Below are positions 26,267-38,530 of a DNA stretch of 64,000 bases, one piece after another (position 1 is the first letter of the stretch; each line of letters opens with the position of its first letter). Origin of the DNA: Synchiropus splendidus (Eukaryota > Chordata > Actinopteri > Syngnathiformes > Callionymidae); the NCBI RefSeq assembly GCF_027744825.2, contig NC_071349.1:2294001-2358000 (forward strand). Reading direction: 5' to 3'. Position numbers and translations under genes: made by a program. The notes below the pieces were generated by a model that was not told where the DNA came from, searched no databases, and saw nothing but the letters and a program-made list of their open reading frames with translations.

Positions 26267-29200
26267 ATGTTTGGCGTTCCAGAAACAACCTTATCTCAGG
26301 CTGAAAATACGTTTTACATATTTTGCCATAACTTTGCAGGGAAGCTTCAGAACATGAAATTTTGACATCCCACTATAGCAGAAAGGGTCTTTCTAGTAGT
26401 TGCACATCAAATCTAAGCTGTCTGTAGAGTTTTTCCTGAGTTATCAACATTTTCATGTTTGGCGTTCTGAAATCAACCTCATCTCAGGCTGAAAACGCGT
26501 TTTACGCATTGTGCCATAACTTTGCAGGGAAGCTTCAGAACATGATATTTTCGCCTCCCACTATAGCAGAAAGGGTCTTTCTCGTAGTTGCACATCAAAT
26601 CTAAGCTGTCTGAAGTGTTTTTCCAAAGTTATCAACATTTTTATGTTTGGCGTTCTGGAAACCACCTTATCTCAGGCTGAAAACAGGTTTTCTGCATTGT
26701 GCCATGACTTTGCAGGGAAGCTTCAGAACATGAAATTTTCACCTCCCACTATAGCAGAAAGGGTCTTTCTCGTAGTTGCACATCAAATCTAAGCTGTCTG
26801 TAGAGTTTTTCCTGAGTTATCAACATTTTTATGTTTGGCGTTCTGAAATCAACCTCATCTCAGGCTGAAAACGCGTTTTCTGCATTGTGCCATAACTTTG
26901 CAGGGAAGCTTTAGAACATGAAATTTTCACCTCCCACTATAGCAGAAAGGGTCTTTCCAGTAGTTGCACATCAAATCTAAGCTGTCTGATGTGTTTTTCC
27001 TGAGTTATCAACATTTTTATGTTTGGCGTTTCGGAATCGACCTTATCTCATAATGAAAAATCGTTTTCTGCATTGTCCCATAACTTTGCAGGGAAGCTTC
27101 AGAACATGAAATTTTCTCCTCCCACTATAGCAGAAAGGGTCTTTCTAGTAGTTGCACATCAAATCTAAGCTGTCTGTAGAGTTTTTCCTGAGTTATCAAC
27201 ATTTTTATGTTTGGCGTTTCGGAATCGACCTTATCTCAGGCTGAAAACGCGTTTTACGCATTGTGCCATAACTTTGCAGGGAAGCTTCAGAACATGATAT
27301 TTTCGCCTCCCACTATAGCAGAAAGGGTCTTTCTCGTAGTTGCACATCAAATCTAAGCTGTCTGAAGTGTTTTTCCAAAGTTATCAACATTTTTATGTTT
27401 GGCGTTCTGGAAACCACCTTATCTCAGGCTGAAAACAGGTTTTCTGCATTGTGCCATGACTTTGCAGGGAAGCTTCAGAACATGAAATTTTCACCTCCCA
27501 CTATAGCAGAAAGAGTCTTTCTCGTAGTTGCACATCAAATCTAAGCTGTCTGTAGAGTTTTTCCTGAGTTATCAACATTTTTATGTTTGGCGTTCTGAAA
27601 TCAACCTCATCTCAGGCTGAAAACGCGTTTTCTGCATTGTGCCATAACTTTGCAGGGAAGCTTTAGAACATGAAATTTTCACCTTCCACTTCTGCAGAAA
27701 GGGTCTTTCTAGTAGTTGCACATCAAATCTAAGCTGTCTGTAGAGTTTTTCCTGAGTTATCAACATTTTTATGTTTGGCGTTCCGGAATCGACCTTATCT
27801 CAGGCAGAAAACGCGTTTTCTGCATTGTGCCATAACTTTGCAGGGAAGCTTTAGAACATGAAATTTTCACTTCCCACTAGAGCAGAAAGGGTATTTCTAG
27901 TAGTTGCACATCAAATCTAAGCTGTCTGTAGAGTTTTTCCTGAGTTATCAACATTTTTATGTTTGGCGTTCTGAAATCAACCTCATCTCAGGCTGAAAAC
28001 GCGTTTTACGCATTGTGCCATAACTTTGCAGGGAAGCTTCAGAACATGATATTTTCTCCTCCCACTATATCAGAAAGGGTCTTTCTCGTAGTTGCACATC
28101 AAATCTAAGCTGTCTGAAGTGTTTTTCCAAAGTTATCTACATTTTGATGTTTGGCGTTCCGGAATCGACCTTATCTGACGCTGAAAACGCGTTTTCTGCA
28201 TTTTGCCATAACTTTGCAGGGAAGCTTCAGAACATGAAATTTTCACCTCCCATGATAGCAGAAAGGGTCTTTCGAGTAGTTGCACATCAAATCTATGCTG
28301 TCTGAAGTGTTTTTCCAAATTTATCAACATTTTGATGTTTGGCGTTCCGGAATCGACCTTATCTGAGGATGAAAACGCGTTTTCTGCATTGTGCCAAAAC
28401 TTTGTAGGTAAGCTCCAGAACATGAAATTTTCACCTCCCACTATAGCAGAAAGGGTCTTTCTAGTAGTTGCACATCAAATCTAAGCTGTCTGAAGTGTTT
28501 TTCCAAAGTTATCAACATTTTTATGTTTGGCGTTCTGGAACCCACCTTATCTCAGGATGAAAACGCGTTTTCTGCATTGTGCCATAACTTTTTAGGGAGA
28601 CTTCAGAACATGAAATTTTCTCCTCCCACTATAGCAGAAAGGGTATTTCTAGTAGTTGCACATCAAATCTAAGCTGTCTGAAGTGTTTTTCGAAAGTTTT
28701 CAACATTTTTATGTTTGGTGTTCCTGAATCGACCTTATCTCAGGCCGAAAACGCGTTTTCTGCATTGTGCCATAACTTTGCAGGGAAGCTTCAGAACATG
28801 AAAATTTCACCTCCCACTATAGCAGAAAGGGTCTTTCGAGTAGGTGCACATCAAATCAAAGCTGTTTGAAGTGTTTTTCCAAAGTTATCAACACTTTTAT
28901 GTTTGGCGTTCCGGAATCGACCTTATCTCAGGCTGAAAACACGATTTACGCATTCTGCCATAACTTTGCAGGGAAGCTTCAGAACATGAAATTTTTACCT
29001 CCCACTATAGCAGAAACGGTCTTTCTAGTAGTTGCACATCAAATCTAAGCTGTCTGTAGAGTTTTTCCAAAGTTATCAACATTTTTATGTTTGGCGATTT
29101 GAAATCTACCTCATCTCAGGCTCAAAATGCGTTTAACGCATTGTGCCATAACTTTGCAGGGAAGCTTCAGAAAATGAAATTTTAACCTCCCACTATAGCA

Positions 29201-30859
29201 GAAAGGGTCTTTCTAGTAGTTGCACATCAAATCTAAGCTGTCGAAAGTGTTTTTCCAAAGTTATCAACATTTTTATGTTTGGCGTTTCGGAATTGACCTT
29301 ATCTCCGGCTGAAAACGCGTTTTCTGCATTGTGCCATAACTTTGCAGGGAAGCTTCAGAACATGACATTTTCACCTCCCACTAGAGCAGAAAGGGTATTT
29401 CTAGTAGTTGCACATGAAATATAAGCTGTCTGTAGACTTTTTCCTGAGTTAACAACATTTTTATGTTTGGCGTTCTGAAATCAACCTCATCTCAGGCTGA
29501 AAACGCGTTTCACGCATTGTGCCATAACTTTGCAGGGAAGCTTCAGAACATGATATTTTCACCTCCCACTAAAGCAGAAAGGGTCTTTCTCGTATTTGCA
29601 CATCAAAACTAAGCTGTCTGAAGTGTTTTTCGAAAGTTTTCAACATTTTTATGTTTGGTGTTCCTGAATCGACCTTATCTCAGGCCGAAAACGCGTTTTC
29701 TGCATTGTGCCATAACTTTGCAGGGAAGCTTCAGAACATGAAAGTTTCACCTCCCACTATAGCAAAAATGGTCTTTCTAGTAGTTGCACATCACATCTAA
29801 GCTGTCTGAAGTGTTTTTCCAAAGTTATCAACATTTTTATGTTTGGCGTTCTGAAATCAACCTCATCTCAGGCTGAAAACGCGTTTAACGCATTGTGCCA
29901 TAACTTTGCAGGGAAGCTTCAGAAAATGAAATGTTCGCCTCCCACTATAGCAGATAGGGTCTTTCGAGGAGTTGCACATCAAATCTAAGCTGTCTGAAGT
30001 GTTTTTCCAAAGTTATCAACATTTTTATGTTTGGCGTTCTGGAACCCACCTTATCTCAGGCTGAAAACGCGTTTTCTGCATTGTGCCATCACTTTGCAGG
30101 GAAGCTTCAGAACATGAAATTTTCACCTCCCACTATAGCAGAAAGTGTCTTTCTAGTAGTTGCACATCAAATCTAAGCTGTCTGAAGTGTTTTTCCAAAG
30201 TTATCAACATTTTTATGTGTGGCGTTCAGGAACCCACCTTATCTCAGCCTGAAAACGCGTTTTACTAATGTTGCCATAACTTTGCAGGGAAGCTTCAGAA
30301 GATGAAATTTTAACATCCCACTATAGCAGAAAGGGTCTTTCTAGTAGTTGCACATAAAATCTAAGTTGTCTGAAGTGTTTTTCCAAAGTTATCAACATTC
30401 TTATGTTTGGCGTTCCGGAATCAACCTTATCTCAGACTGAAAAGGTGTTTTCTGCATTGTGCCATAACTTTGCAGGGATGCTTCAGAACATGAAATTTTC
30501 ACCTCCAACTATAGCAGAAAGGGTCTTTCTAGTAGTTGCACATCAAATCTAAGCTGTCTGAAGTGTTTTTCCAAAGTTATCAACATTCTTATGTTTGGCG
30601 TTCCGGAATCAACCTTATCTGAGACTGAAAACGGGTTTTACGCATTGTGCCATAACTTTGCAGGAAAGCTTCAGAACATTAAATTTTCAACTCCCACTAT
30701 AGCAGAAAGGGTCTTTCGAGGAGTTGCACATCAAATCTAAGCTGTCTGAAGTGTTTTTCCAAAGTTATCAACATTTTTATGTTTGGCGTTCTGGAACCCA
30801 CCTTATCTCAGGCTGAAAACGCCTTTTCTGCATTGTGCCATAACTTTGCAGGGAAGCTT
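26267..30859. repeat. Full-length HOR unit in M2 (4,593 bp)
   Basis: This is the only complete example of the longest form: 24 full monomers plus the 81-bp remnant (24 x 188 + 81). It has both the duplicated AAAACAGG block (26684/27436) and the segment between GAGGAG markers that unit 2 of M1 lost. Private changes include CTCATAATG for CTCAGGATG near 27049 and AGAGTC at about 27512. It is the best template for describing the HOR. Confidence 0.9.
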
Positions 30860-33800
30860 ATGTTTGGCGTTCCAGAAACAACCTTATCTCAGGCTGAAAA
30901 TACGTTTTACATATTTTGCCATAACTTTGCAGGGAAGCTTCAGAACATGAAATTTTGACATCCCACTATAGCAGAAAGGGTCTTTCTAGTAGTTGCACAT
31001 CAAATCTAAGCTGTCTGTAGAGTTTTTCCTGAGTTATCAACATTTTCATGTTTGGCGTTCTGAAATCAACCTCATCTCAGGCTGAAAACGCGTTTTACGC
31101 ATTGTGCCATAACTTTGCAGGGAAGCTTCAGAACATGATATTTTCGCCTCCCACTATAGCAGAAAGGGTCTTTCTCGTAGTTGCACATCAAATCTAAGCT
31201 GTCTGAAGTGTTTTTCCAAAGTTATCAACATTTTTATGTTTGGCGTTCTGGAAACCACCTTATCTCAGGCTGAAAACAGGTTTTCTGCATTGTGCCATGA
31301 CTTTGCAGGGAAGCTTCAGAACATGAAATTTTCACCTCCCACTATAGCAGAAAGGGTCTTTCTCGTAGTTGCACATCAAATCTAAGCTGTCTGTAGAGTT
31401 TTTCCTGAGTTATCAACATTTTTATGTTTGGCGTTCTGAAATCAACCTCATCTCAGGCTGAAAACGCGTTTTCTGCATTGTGCCATAACTTTGCAGGGAA
31501 GCTTTAGAACATGAAATTTTCACCTCCCACTATAGCAGAAAGGGTCTTTCCAGTAGTTGCACATCAAATCTAAGCTGTCTGATGTGTTTTTCCTGAGTTA
31601 TCAACATTTTTATGTTTGGCGTTTCGGAATCGACCTTATCTCAGGATGAAAAATCGTTTTCTGCATTGTCCCATAACTTTGCAGGGAAGCTTCAGAACAT
31701 GAAATTTCTCCTCCCACTATAGCAGAAAGGGTCTTTCTAGTAGTTGCACATCAAATCTAAGCTGTCTGTAGAGTTTTTCCTGAGTTATCAACATTTTTAT
31801 GTTTGGCGTTTCGGAATCGACCTTATCTCAGGCTGAAAACGCGTTTTACGCATTGTGCCATAACTTTGCAGGGAAGCTTCAGAACATGATATTTTCGCCT
31901 CCCACTATAGCAGAAAGGGTCTTTCTCGTAGTTGCACATCAAATCTAAGCTGTCTGAAGTGTTTTTCCAAAGTTATCAACATTTTTATGTTTGGCGTTCT
32001 GGAAACCACCTTATCTCAGGCTGAAAACAGGTTTTCTGCATTGTGCCATGACTTTGCAGGGAAGCTTCAGAACATGAAATTTTCACCTCCCACTATAGCA
32101 GAAAGGGTCTTTCTCGTAGTTGCACATCAAATCTAAGCTGTCTGTAGAGTTTTTCCTGAGTTATCAACATTTTTATGTTTGGCGTTCTGAAATCAACCTC
32201 ATCTCAGGCTGAAAACGCGTTTTCTGCATTGTGACATAACTTTGCAGGGAAGCTTTAGAACATGAAATTTTCACCTTCCACTTCAGCAGAAAGGGTCTTT
32301 CTAGTAGTTGCACATCAAATCTAAGCTGTCTGTAGAGTTTTTCCTGAGTTATCAACATTTTTATGTTTGGCGTTCCGGAATCGACCTTATCTCAGGCAGA
32401 AAACGCGTTTTCTGCATTGTGCCATAACTTTGCAGGGAAGCTTTAGAACATGAAATTTTCACTTCCCACTAGAGCAGAAAGGGTATTTCTAGTAGTTGCA
32501 CATCAAATCTAAGCTGTCTGTAGAGTTTTTCCTGAGTTATCAACATTTTTATGTTTGGCGTTCTGAAATCAACCTCATCTCAGGCTGAAAACGCGTTTTA
32601 CGCATTGTGCCATAACTTTGCAGGGAAGCTTCAGAACATGATATTTTCTCCTCCCACTATATCAGAAAGGGTCTTTCTCGTAGTTGCACATCAAATCTAA
32701 GCTGTCTGAAGTGTTTTTCCAAAGTTATCTACATTTTGATGTTTGGCGTTCCGGAATCGGCCTTATCTGACGCTGAAAACGCGTTTTCTGCATTTTGCCA
32801 TAACTTTGCAGGGAAGCTTCAGAACATGAAATTTTCACCTCCCATGATAGCAGAAAGGGTCTTTCGAGTAGTTGCACATCAAATCTATGCTGTCTGAAGT
32901 GTTTTTCCAAATTTATCAACATTTTGATGTTTGGCGTTCCGGAATCGACCTTATCTGAGGATGAAAACGCGTTTTCTGCATTGTGCCAAAACTTTGTAGG
33001 TAAGCTCCAGAACATGAAATTTTCACCTCCCACTATAGCAGAAAGGGTCTTTCTAGTAGTTGCACATCAAATCTAAGCTGTCTGAAGTGTTTTTCCAAAG
33101 TTATCAACATTTTTATGTTTGGCGTTCTGGAACCCACCTTATCTCAGGATGAAAACGCGTTTTCTGCATTGTGCCATCACTTTGCAGGGAAGCTTCAGAA
33201 CATGAAATTTTCTCCTCCCACTATAGCAGAAAGGGTATTTCTAGTAGTTGCACATCAAATCTAAGCTGTCTGAAGTGTTTTTCGAAAGTTTTCAACATTT
33301 TTATGTTTGGTGTTCCTGAATCGACCTTATCTCAGGCCGAAAACGCGTTTTCTGCATTGTGCCATAACTTTGCAGGGAAGCTTCAGAACATGAAAATTTC
33401 ACCTCCCACTATAGCAGAAAGGGTCTTTCGAGTAGGTGCACATCAAATCAAAGCTGTTTGAAGTGTTTTTCCAAAGTTATCAACACTTTTATGTTTGGCG
33501 TTCCGGAATCGACCTTATCTCAGGCTGAAAACGCGATTTACGCATTCTGCCATAACTTTGCAGGGAAGCTTCAGAACATGAAATTTTTACCTCCCACTAT
33601 AGCAGAAACGGTCTTTCTAGTAGTTGCACATCAAATCTAAGCTGTCTGTAGAGTTTTTCCAAAGTTATCAACATTTTTATGTTTGGCGATTTGAAATCTA
33701 CCTCATCTCAGGCTCAAAATGCGTTTAACGCATTGTGCCATAACTTTGCAGGGAAGCTTCAGTAAAATGAAATTTTAACCTCCCACTATAGCAGAAAGGG

Positions 33801-35332
33801 TCTTTCTAGTAGTTGCACATCAAATCTAAGCTGTCGAAAGTGTTTTTCCAAAGTTATCAACATTTTTATGTTTGGCGTTTCGGAATTGACCTTATCTCCG
33901 GCTGAAAACGCGTTTTCTGCATTGTGCCATAACTTTGCAGGGAAGCTTAAGAACATTAAATTTTCACCTCCCACTAGAGCAGAAAGGGTATTTCTAGTAG
34001 TTGCACATCAAATATAAGCTGTCTGTAGAGTTTTTCCTGAGTTAACAACATTTTTATGTTTGGCGTTCTGAAATCAACCTCATCTCTGGCTGAAAACGCG
34101 TTTCACGCATTGTGCCATAACTTTGCAGGGAAGCTTCAGAACATGATATTTTCACCTCCCACTAAAGCAGAAAGGGTCTTTCTCGTAGTTGCACATCAAA
34201 ACTAAGCTGTCTGAAGTGTTTTTCGAAAGTTTTCAACATTTTTATGTTTGGTGTTCCTGAATCGACCTTATCTCAGGCCGAAAACGCGTTTTCTGCATTG
34301 TGCCATAACTTTGCAGGGAAGCTTCAGAACATGAAAGTTTCACCTCCCACTATAGCAAAAATGGTCTTTCTAGTAGTTGCACATCAAATCTAAGCTGTCT
34401 GAAGTGTTTTTCCAAAGTTATCAACATTTTTATGTTTGGCGTTCTGAAATCAACCTCATCTCAGGCTGAAAACGCGTTTAACGCATTGTGCCATAACTTT
34501 GCAGGGAAGCCTCAGAAAATGAAATTTTAACCTTCCACTATAGCAGAAAGGGTCTTTCTAGTAGTTGCACATCAAATCTAAGCAGTCGAAAGTGTTTTTC
34601 CAAAGTTATGAACATTTTTATGTTTGGCGTTCGGGAACCCGCCTTATCTCAGGCTGAAAACGCGTTTTCTGCATTGTGCCATAACTTTGCAGGGAAGCTT
34701 CAGAACATGAAATTTTAACCTCCCATTATAGCAGAAAAGGTCATTCTAGTAGTTGCACATCAAATCTAAGCTGTCTTGAAGTGTTTTTCTAAAGTTATCA
34801 ACATTTTTATGTTTGGCGTTCCGGAACCCACCTTATCTCAGTCTGAAAACGGGTTTTACATATTTTGCCATAACTTAGCAGGGAAGCTTAAGAACATGAC
34901 ATTTTAACATCCCACTATAGCAGAAATGGTCTTTCTAGTAGTTGCACATCAAATCTAAGCTGTCTGAAGTGTTTTTCCAAAGTTATCAACATTCTTATGT
35001 TTGGCGTTCTGGAATCAACCTTATCTCAGGCTGAAAACTCGTTTTACGCATTGTGCCATAACTGTGCAGGGAAGCTTCAGAACATAAAATGTTCGCCTCC
35101 CACTATAGCAGATAGGGTCTTTCTAGTAGTTGCACATCAAATCTAAGTTGTCTGAAGTGTTTTTCCAAAGTGATCAACATTCTTATGTTTGGCGTTCCGG
35201 AATCGACCTTATCTCAGGCTGAAAACGCGTTTCCTGCATTGTGGCATAACTTTTCAGGGAAACTTCAGAACATGAAATGTTCGCCTCCCACTATAGCAGA
35301 TAGGGTCTTTCTAGTATTTGCACATCAAATCT
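30860..35332. repeat. Last HOR unit and tail of M2
   Basis: The unit begins at the truncated junction at 30859/30860 and matches M1 unit 3 at offsets 16,333 and 16,709. It retains the two monomers (34013-34388) missing from M1. A single-base deletion near 31709 turns the 752-bp spacing into 751. The tail (about 34.4-35.33 kb) repeats the CGGGAACCCGCC, TCTTGAAG and CTGTGCAGGG monomers. The final monomer reads AAACTTCAG and CTAGTATTTGC where M1 has AAGCTTCAG and CTAGTAGTTGC. Confidence 0.87.
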
Positions 35333-35708
35333 AAGCTGTCTGAAGTGTTTTTCCAAAGTTATCAACATTTTTATGTTTGGCGTTCTGGAACCCACCTTAT
35401 CTCAAGCTGAAAACGCGTTTTCTGCATTGTGCCATAACTTTGCAGGGAGACTTCAGAACATGAAATTTTCTCCTCCCACTACAGCAGAAAGGGTATTTCT
35501 AGTAGTTGCACATCAAATCTAAGCTTTCTGAAGTGTATTTCCAAAGTTATCAACATTTTTATGTTTGGCGTTCTGGTACCCACCTTATCTCAGGCTGAAA
35601 ACGCGTTTTCTTCATTGTGCCATAACTTTGCAGGGAAGCTTCAGAACATGAAATTTTCACCTCCCACTAGAGCAGAATGGGTCTTTCTCGTAGTTGCACA
35701 TCAAATCT

Positions 35709-35896
35709 AAGCTGTCTGAAGTGTTTTTCCAAAGTTATCAACATTTTTATGTTTGGCGTTCCGGAATCGACCTTATCTCAGGCTGAAAACGCGTTTTCTG
35801 CATTGTGCCATAACTTTGCAGGGAAGCTTCAGAACATGAAATTTTCACGTCCCACTATAGCAGAAAGGGTCGTTCTAGTAGTTGCATATCAAATCT
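35709..35896 (+). repeat. Near-consensus reference monomer
   Basis: This 188-bp copy is close to the consensus and serves as a coordinate reference. It differs visibly at three places: ACGTCCC for ACCTCCC, GTCGTTC for GTCTTTC, and GCATATC for GCACATC. It contains the three short palindromes TTCCGGAA (35759-35766), AAAACGCGTTTT (35786-35797) and GAAGCTTC (35823-35830). It also has the coaxial inverted arms TCTGAAG/CTTCAGA (35715-35721, 35827-35833) and CAAAGTTAT/ATAACTTTG (35730-35738, 35810-35818). The consensus CpGs all lie in monomer positions 49-85. Confidence 0.9.
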
Positions 35897-37589
35897 AAGC
35901 TGTCTGAAGCGTTTTTCGAAAGTTATCAACATTTTTATGTTTGGCGTTCCGGAATCGACCTTATCTCAGGATGAAAAATCGTTTTCTGCATTGTCCCATA
36001 ACTTTGCAGGGAAGCTTCAGAACATGAAATGTTCATCTCCCACTATAGCAGAAAGGGTCTTTCTAGCAGTTGCACATCAAATCTAAGCTGTCTGTAGTGT
36101 TTTTCGAAAGTTATCAACATTTTTATGTTTGGCGTTCCGGAACCCCCCTTATCTCAGGCTGAAAACGCGTTTTCTGCATTGTGCCATAACTTTGCAGGGA
36201 AGCTTCAGAACATGAAATTTTAACCTCCCACTGTAGCAGAAAGGGTCTTTCCAGTAGTTGCTCATCAAATCTAAGCTGTCTGAAGTGTTTTTCCAAAGTT
36301 ATCAACATTTTTTTGTTTGGCATTCCGGAATCGACCTTATGTCAGGCTGAAAACGCGTTTTACGCATTGTGCCATAACTTTGCAGGGAAGTTTCAGAACA
36401 TAAAATTTTCACGTCCCACTATAGCAGAAAGGGTCTTTCTCGTAGTTGAACATCAAATCTGCGCTGTCTGAAGTGTTTTTCGAAAGTTTTCAACATTTTT
36501 ATGTTTGGTGTTCGTGAATCGACCTTATCTCAGGCTGAAAACGCGTTTTCTGCATTGTGCCATAACTTTGCAGGGAAGCTTCAGAACATGAAATTTTAAC
36601 CTCCCACTATAGCAGAATGGGTCTTTCTAGTATTTGCACATCAAATCTAAGCTGTCTGAAGTGTTTTTCCAAAGTTATCAACATTTTTATGTTTGGCGTT
36701 TCGGAATCGACCTTATCTCCGGCTGAAAACGTGTTTTCTGCATTGTGCCATAACTTTGCAGGGAAGCTTCATAACATGAAATTTTAACCTTCCATTATAG
36801 CAGAAAAGGTCATTCTAGTAGTTGCACATCAAATCTCAGCTGTCTTGAAGTGTTTTTCTAAAGTTATCAACATTTTTATGTTTGGCGTTCCGGAACCCAC
36901 CTTATCTCAGGCTGAAAACGCGTTTTACGCATTGTGCCATAACTTTGCAGGGAAGCTTCAGAACATGAAATGTTCGCCTCCCACTATAGCAGATAGGGTA
37001 TTTCTAGTAGTTGCACATCAAATCTAAGCTGTCTGAAGTGTTTTTCCAAAGTTATCAACATTTTTATGTTTGGCGTTCTGGAACCCACCTAATCTCAGGC
37101 TGAAAACGCGTTTTCTGCATTGTGCCATAACTTTTCAGGGAAGGTTCAGAACGTGAAATGTTCGCCTCCCACTATAGCAGATAGGGTCTTTCTAGTATTT
37201 GCACATCAAATCTAAGCTGTCTGAAGTGTTTTTCCAAAGTTATCAACATTTTTATGTTTGGCGTTCTGGAACCCACCTTAGCTCAAGCTGAAAACGCGTT
37301 TTCTGCATTGTGCCATAACTATTCAGGGAAGCTTCAGAACATGAAATGTTCGCCTGCCACTATAGCAGATAGGGTCTTTCTAGTATTTGCACATCAAATC
37401 TAAGCTGTCTGAAGTGTTTTTAGAAAGTTATCAACATTTTTATGTTTGGCGTTCTGGAACCCACCTTATCTCAAGCTGAAAACGCGTTTTCTTCATTGTG
37501 CCATAACTTTGCAGGGAAGCTTCAGAACATGAAATTTTCACCTCCCACTAGAGCAGAAAGGGTCTTTCTCGTAGATGCACATCAAATCT

Positions 37590-38530
37590 AAGCTGTCTGA
37601 AGTGTTTTTCGAAAGTTTTCTACATTTTTATGTTTGGTGTTCCTGAATCGACCTTATCACAGGCCGAAAACGCGTTTTCTGCATTGTGCCATAACTTTGC
37701 AGGGAAGCTTCAGAACATGAAAATTTCACCTCCCACTATAGCAGAAAGGGTCTTTCTAGTAGATGCACATCAAATCTAAGCTGTCTGAAGTGTTTTTCCA
37801 AAGTTATCAACATTATTATGTTTGGCGTTCCGGAATCGACCTTATCTCAGGCTGAAAACGCGTTTTCTGCATTGTGCCATAACTTTGCAGGGGAGCTTCA
37901 GAACATGAAATTTTAACCTCCCACTATAGCAGAATGGGTCTTTCTAGTAGTTGCACATCAAATCTTAGCTGTCTGAAGTGTTTTTCTAAAGTTCTCAACA
38001 TTTTTATGTTTGGCGTTCTGAAATCAACCTCATCTCAGGCTGAAAACGCGTTTAACGCATTGTGCCATAACTTTGCAGGGAAGCTTCAGAAAATGAAATT
38101 TTAACCTCCCACTATAGCAGAAAGGGTCTTTCTAGTAGTTGCACATCAAATCTAAGCTGTCGAAAGTGTTTTTCCAAAGTTATCAACATTTTTATGTTTG
38201 GCGTTTCGGAATCGACCTTATCTCCGGCTGAAAACGTGTTTTCTGCATTGTGCCATAACTTTGCAGGGAAGCTTCAGAACATGAAATTTTAACCTCCCAT
38301 TATAGCAGAAAAGGTCATTCTAGTAGTTGCACATCAAATCTAAGCTGTCTTGACGTGTTTTTCTAAAGTTATCAACATTTTTATGTTTGGCGTTCCGGAA
38401 CCCACCTTATCTCAGTCTGAAAACGCGTTTTACATATTTTGCCATAACTTTGCAGGGAAGCTTAAGAACATGAAATTTTAACATCCCACTATAGCAGAAA
38501 TGGTCTTTCTAGTAGTTGCACATCAAATCT
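37590..38530. repeat. Five-monomer cassette S-T-U-V-W (941 bp)
   Basis: The length is 5 x 188 + 1; the extra base is in the TCTTGACGTG monomer. The same order recurs at 43236-44175 (940 bp, with one C missing in the V monomer near 43821). A form without T lies at 42107-42859 (753 bp). This is the commonest order in domain 3. Confidence 0.82.

Larger units (their letters stand above)
20694..35332. repeat. Mega-unit M2 (14,639 bp)
   Basis: This second full copy aligns to M1 at offset 16,039 (to about 22.6 kb), then 15,582, then 16,333, then 16,709 at its end. The steps equal -457, +751 and +376 bp. Sequence agreement in the stretches I compared is very high, with scattered single differences: 4920-4921 TT versus AA, 5461 G versus A at 21500, 9069 G versus A at 24651, 7139 T versus C at 22721. 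The match stops at 35332, where M1 is followed by another unit start but M2 by a different monomer type (GTTCTGGAACCC). Confidence 0.9.

Noticed and set aside
4655..35332. Assembly artefact as the cause of the M1/M2 duplication
   Set aside because: The copies differ by scattered substitutions and by three separate indels of 457, 751 and 376 bp, so they are not the same sequence used twice. Collapse or misordering elsewhere cannot be excluded without reads.
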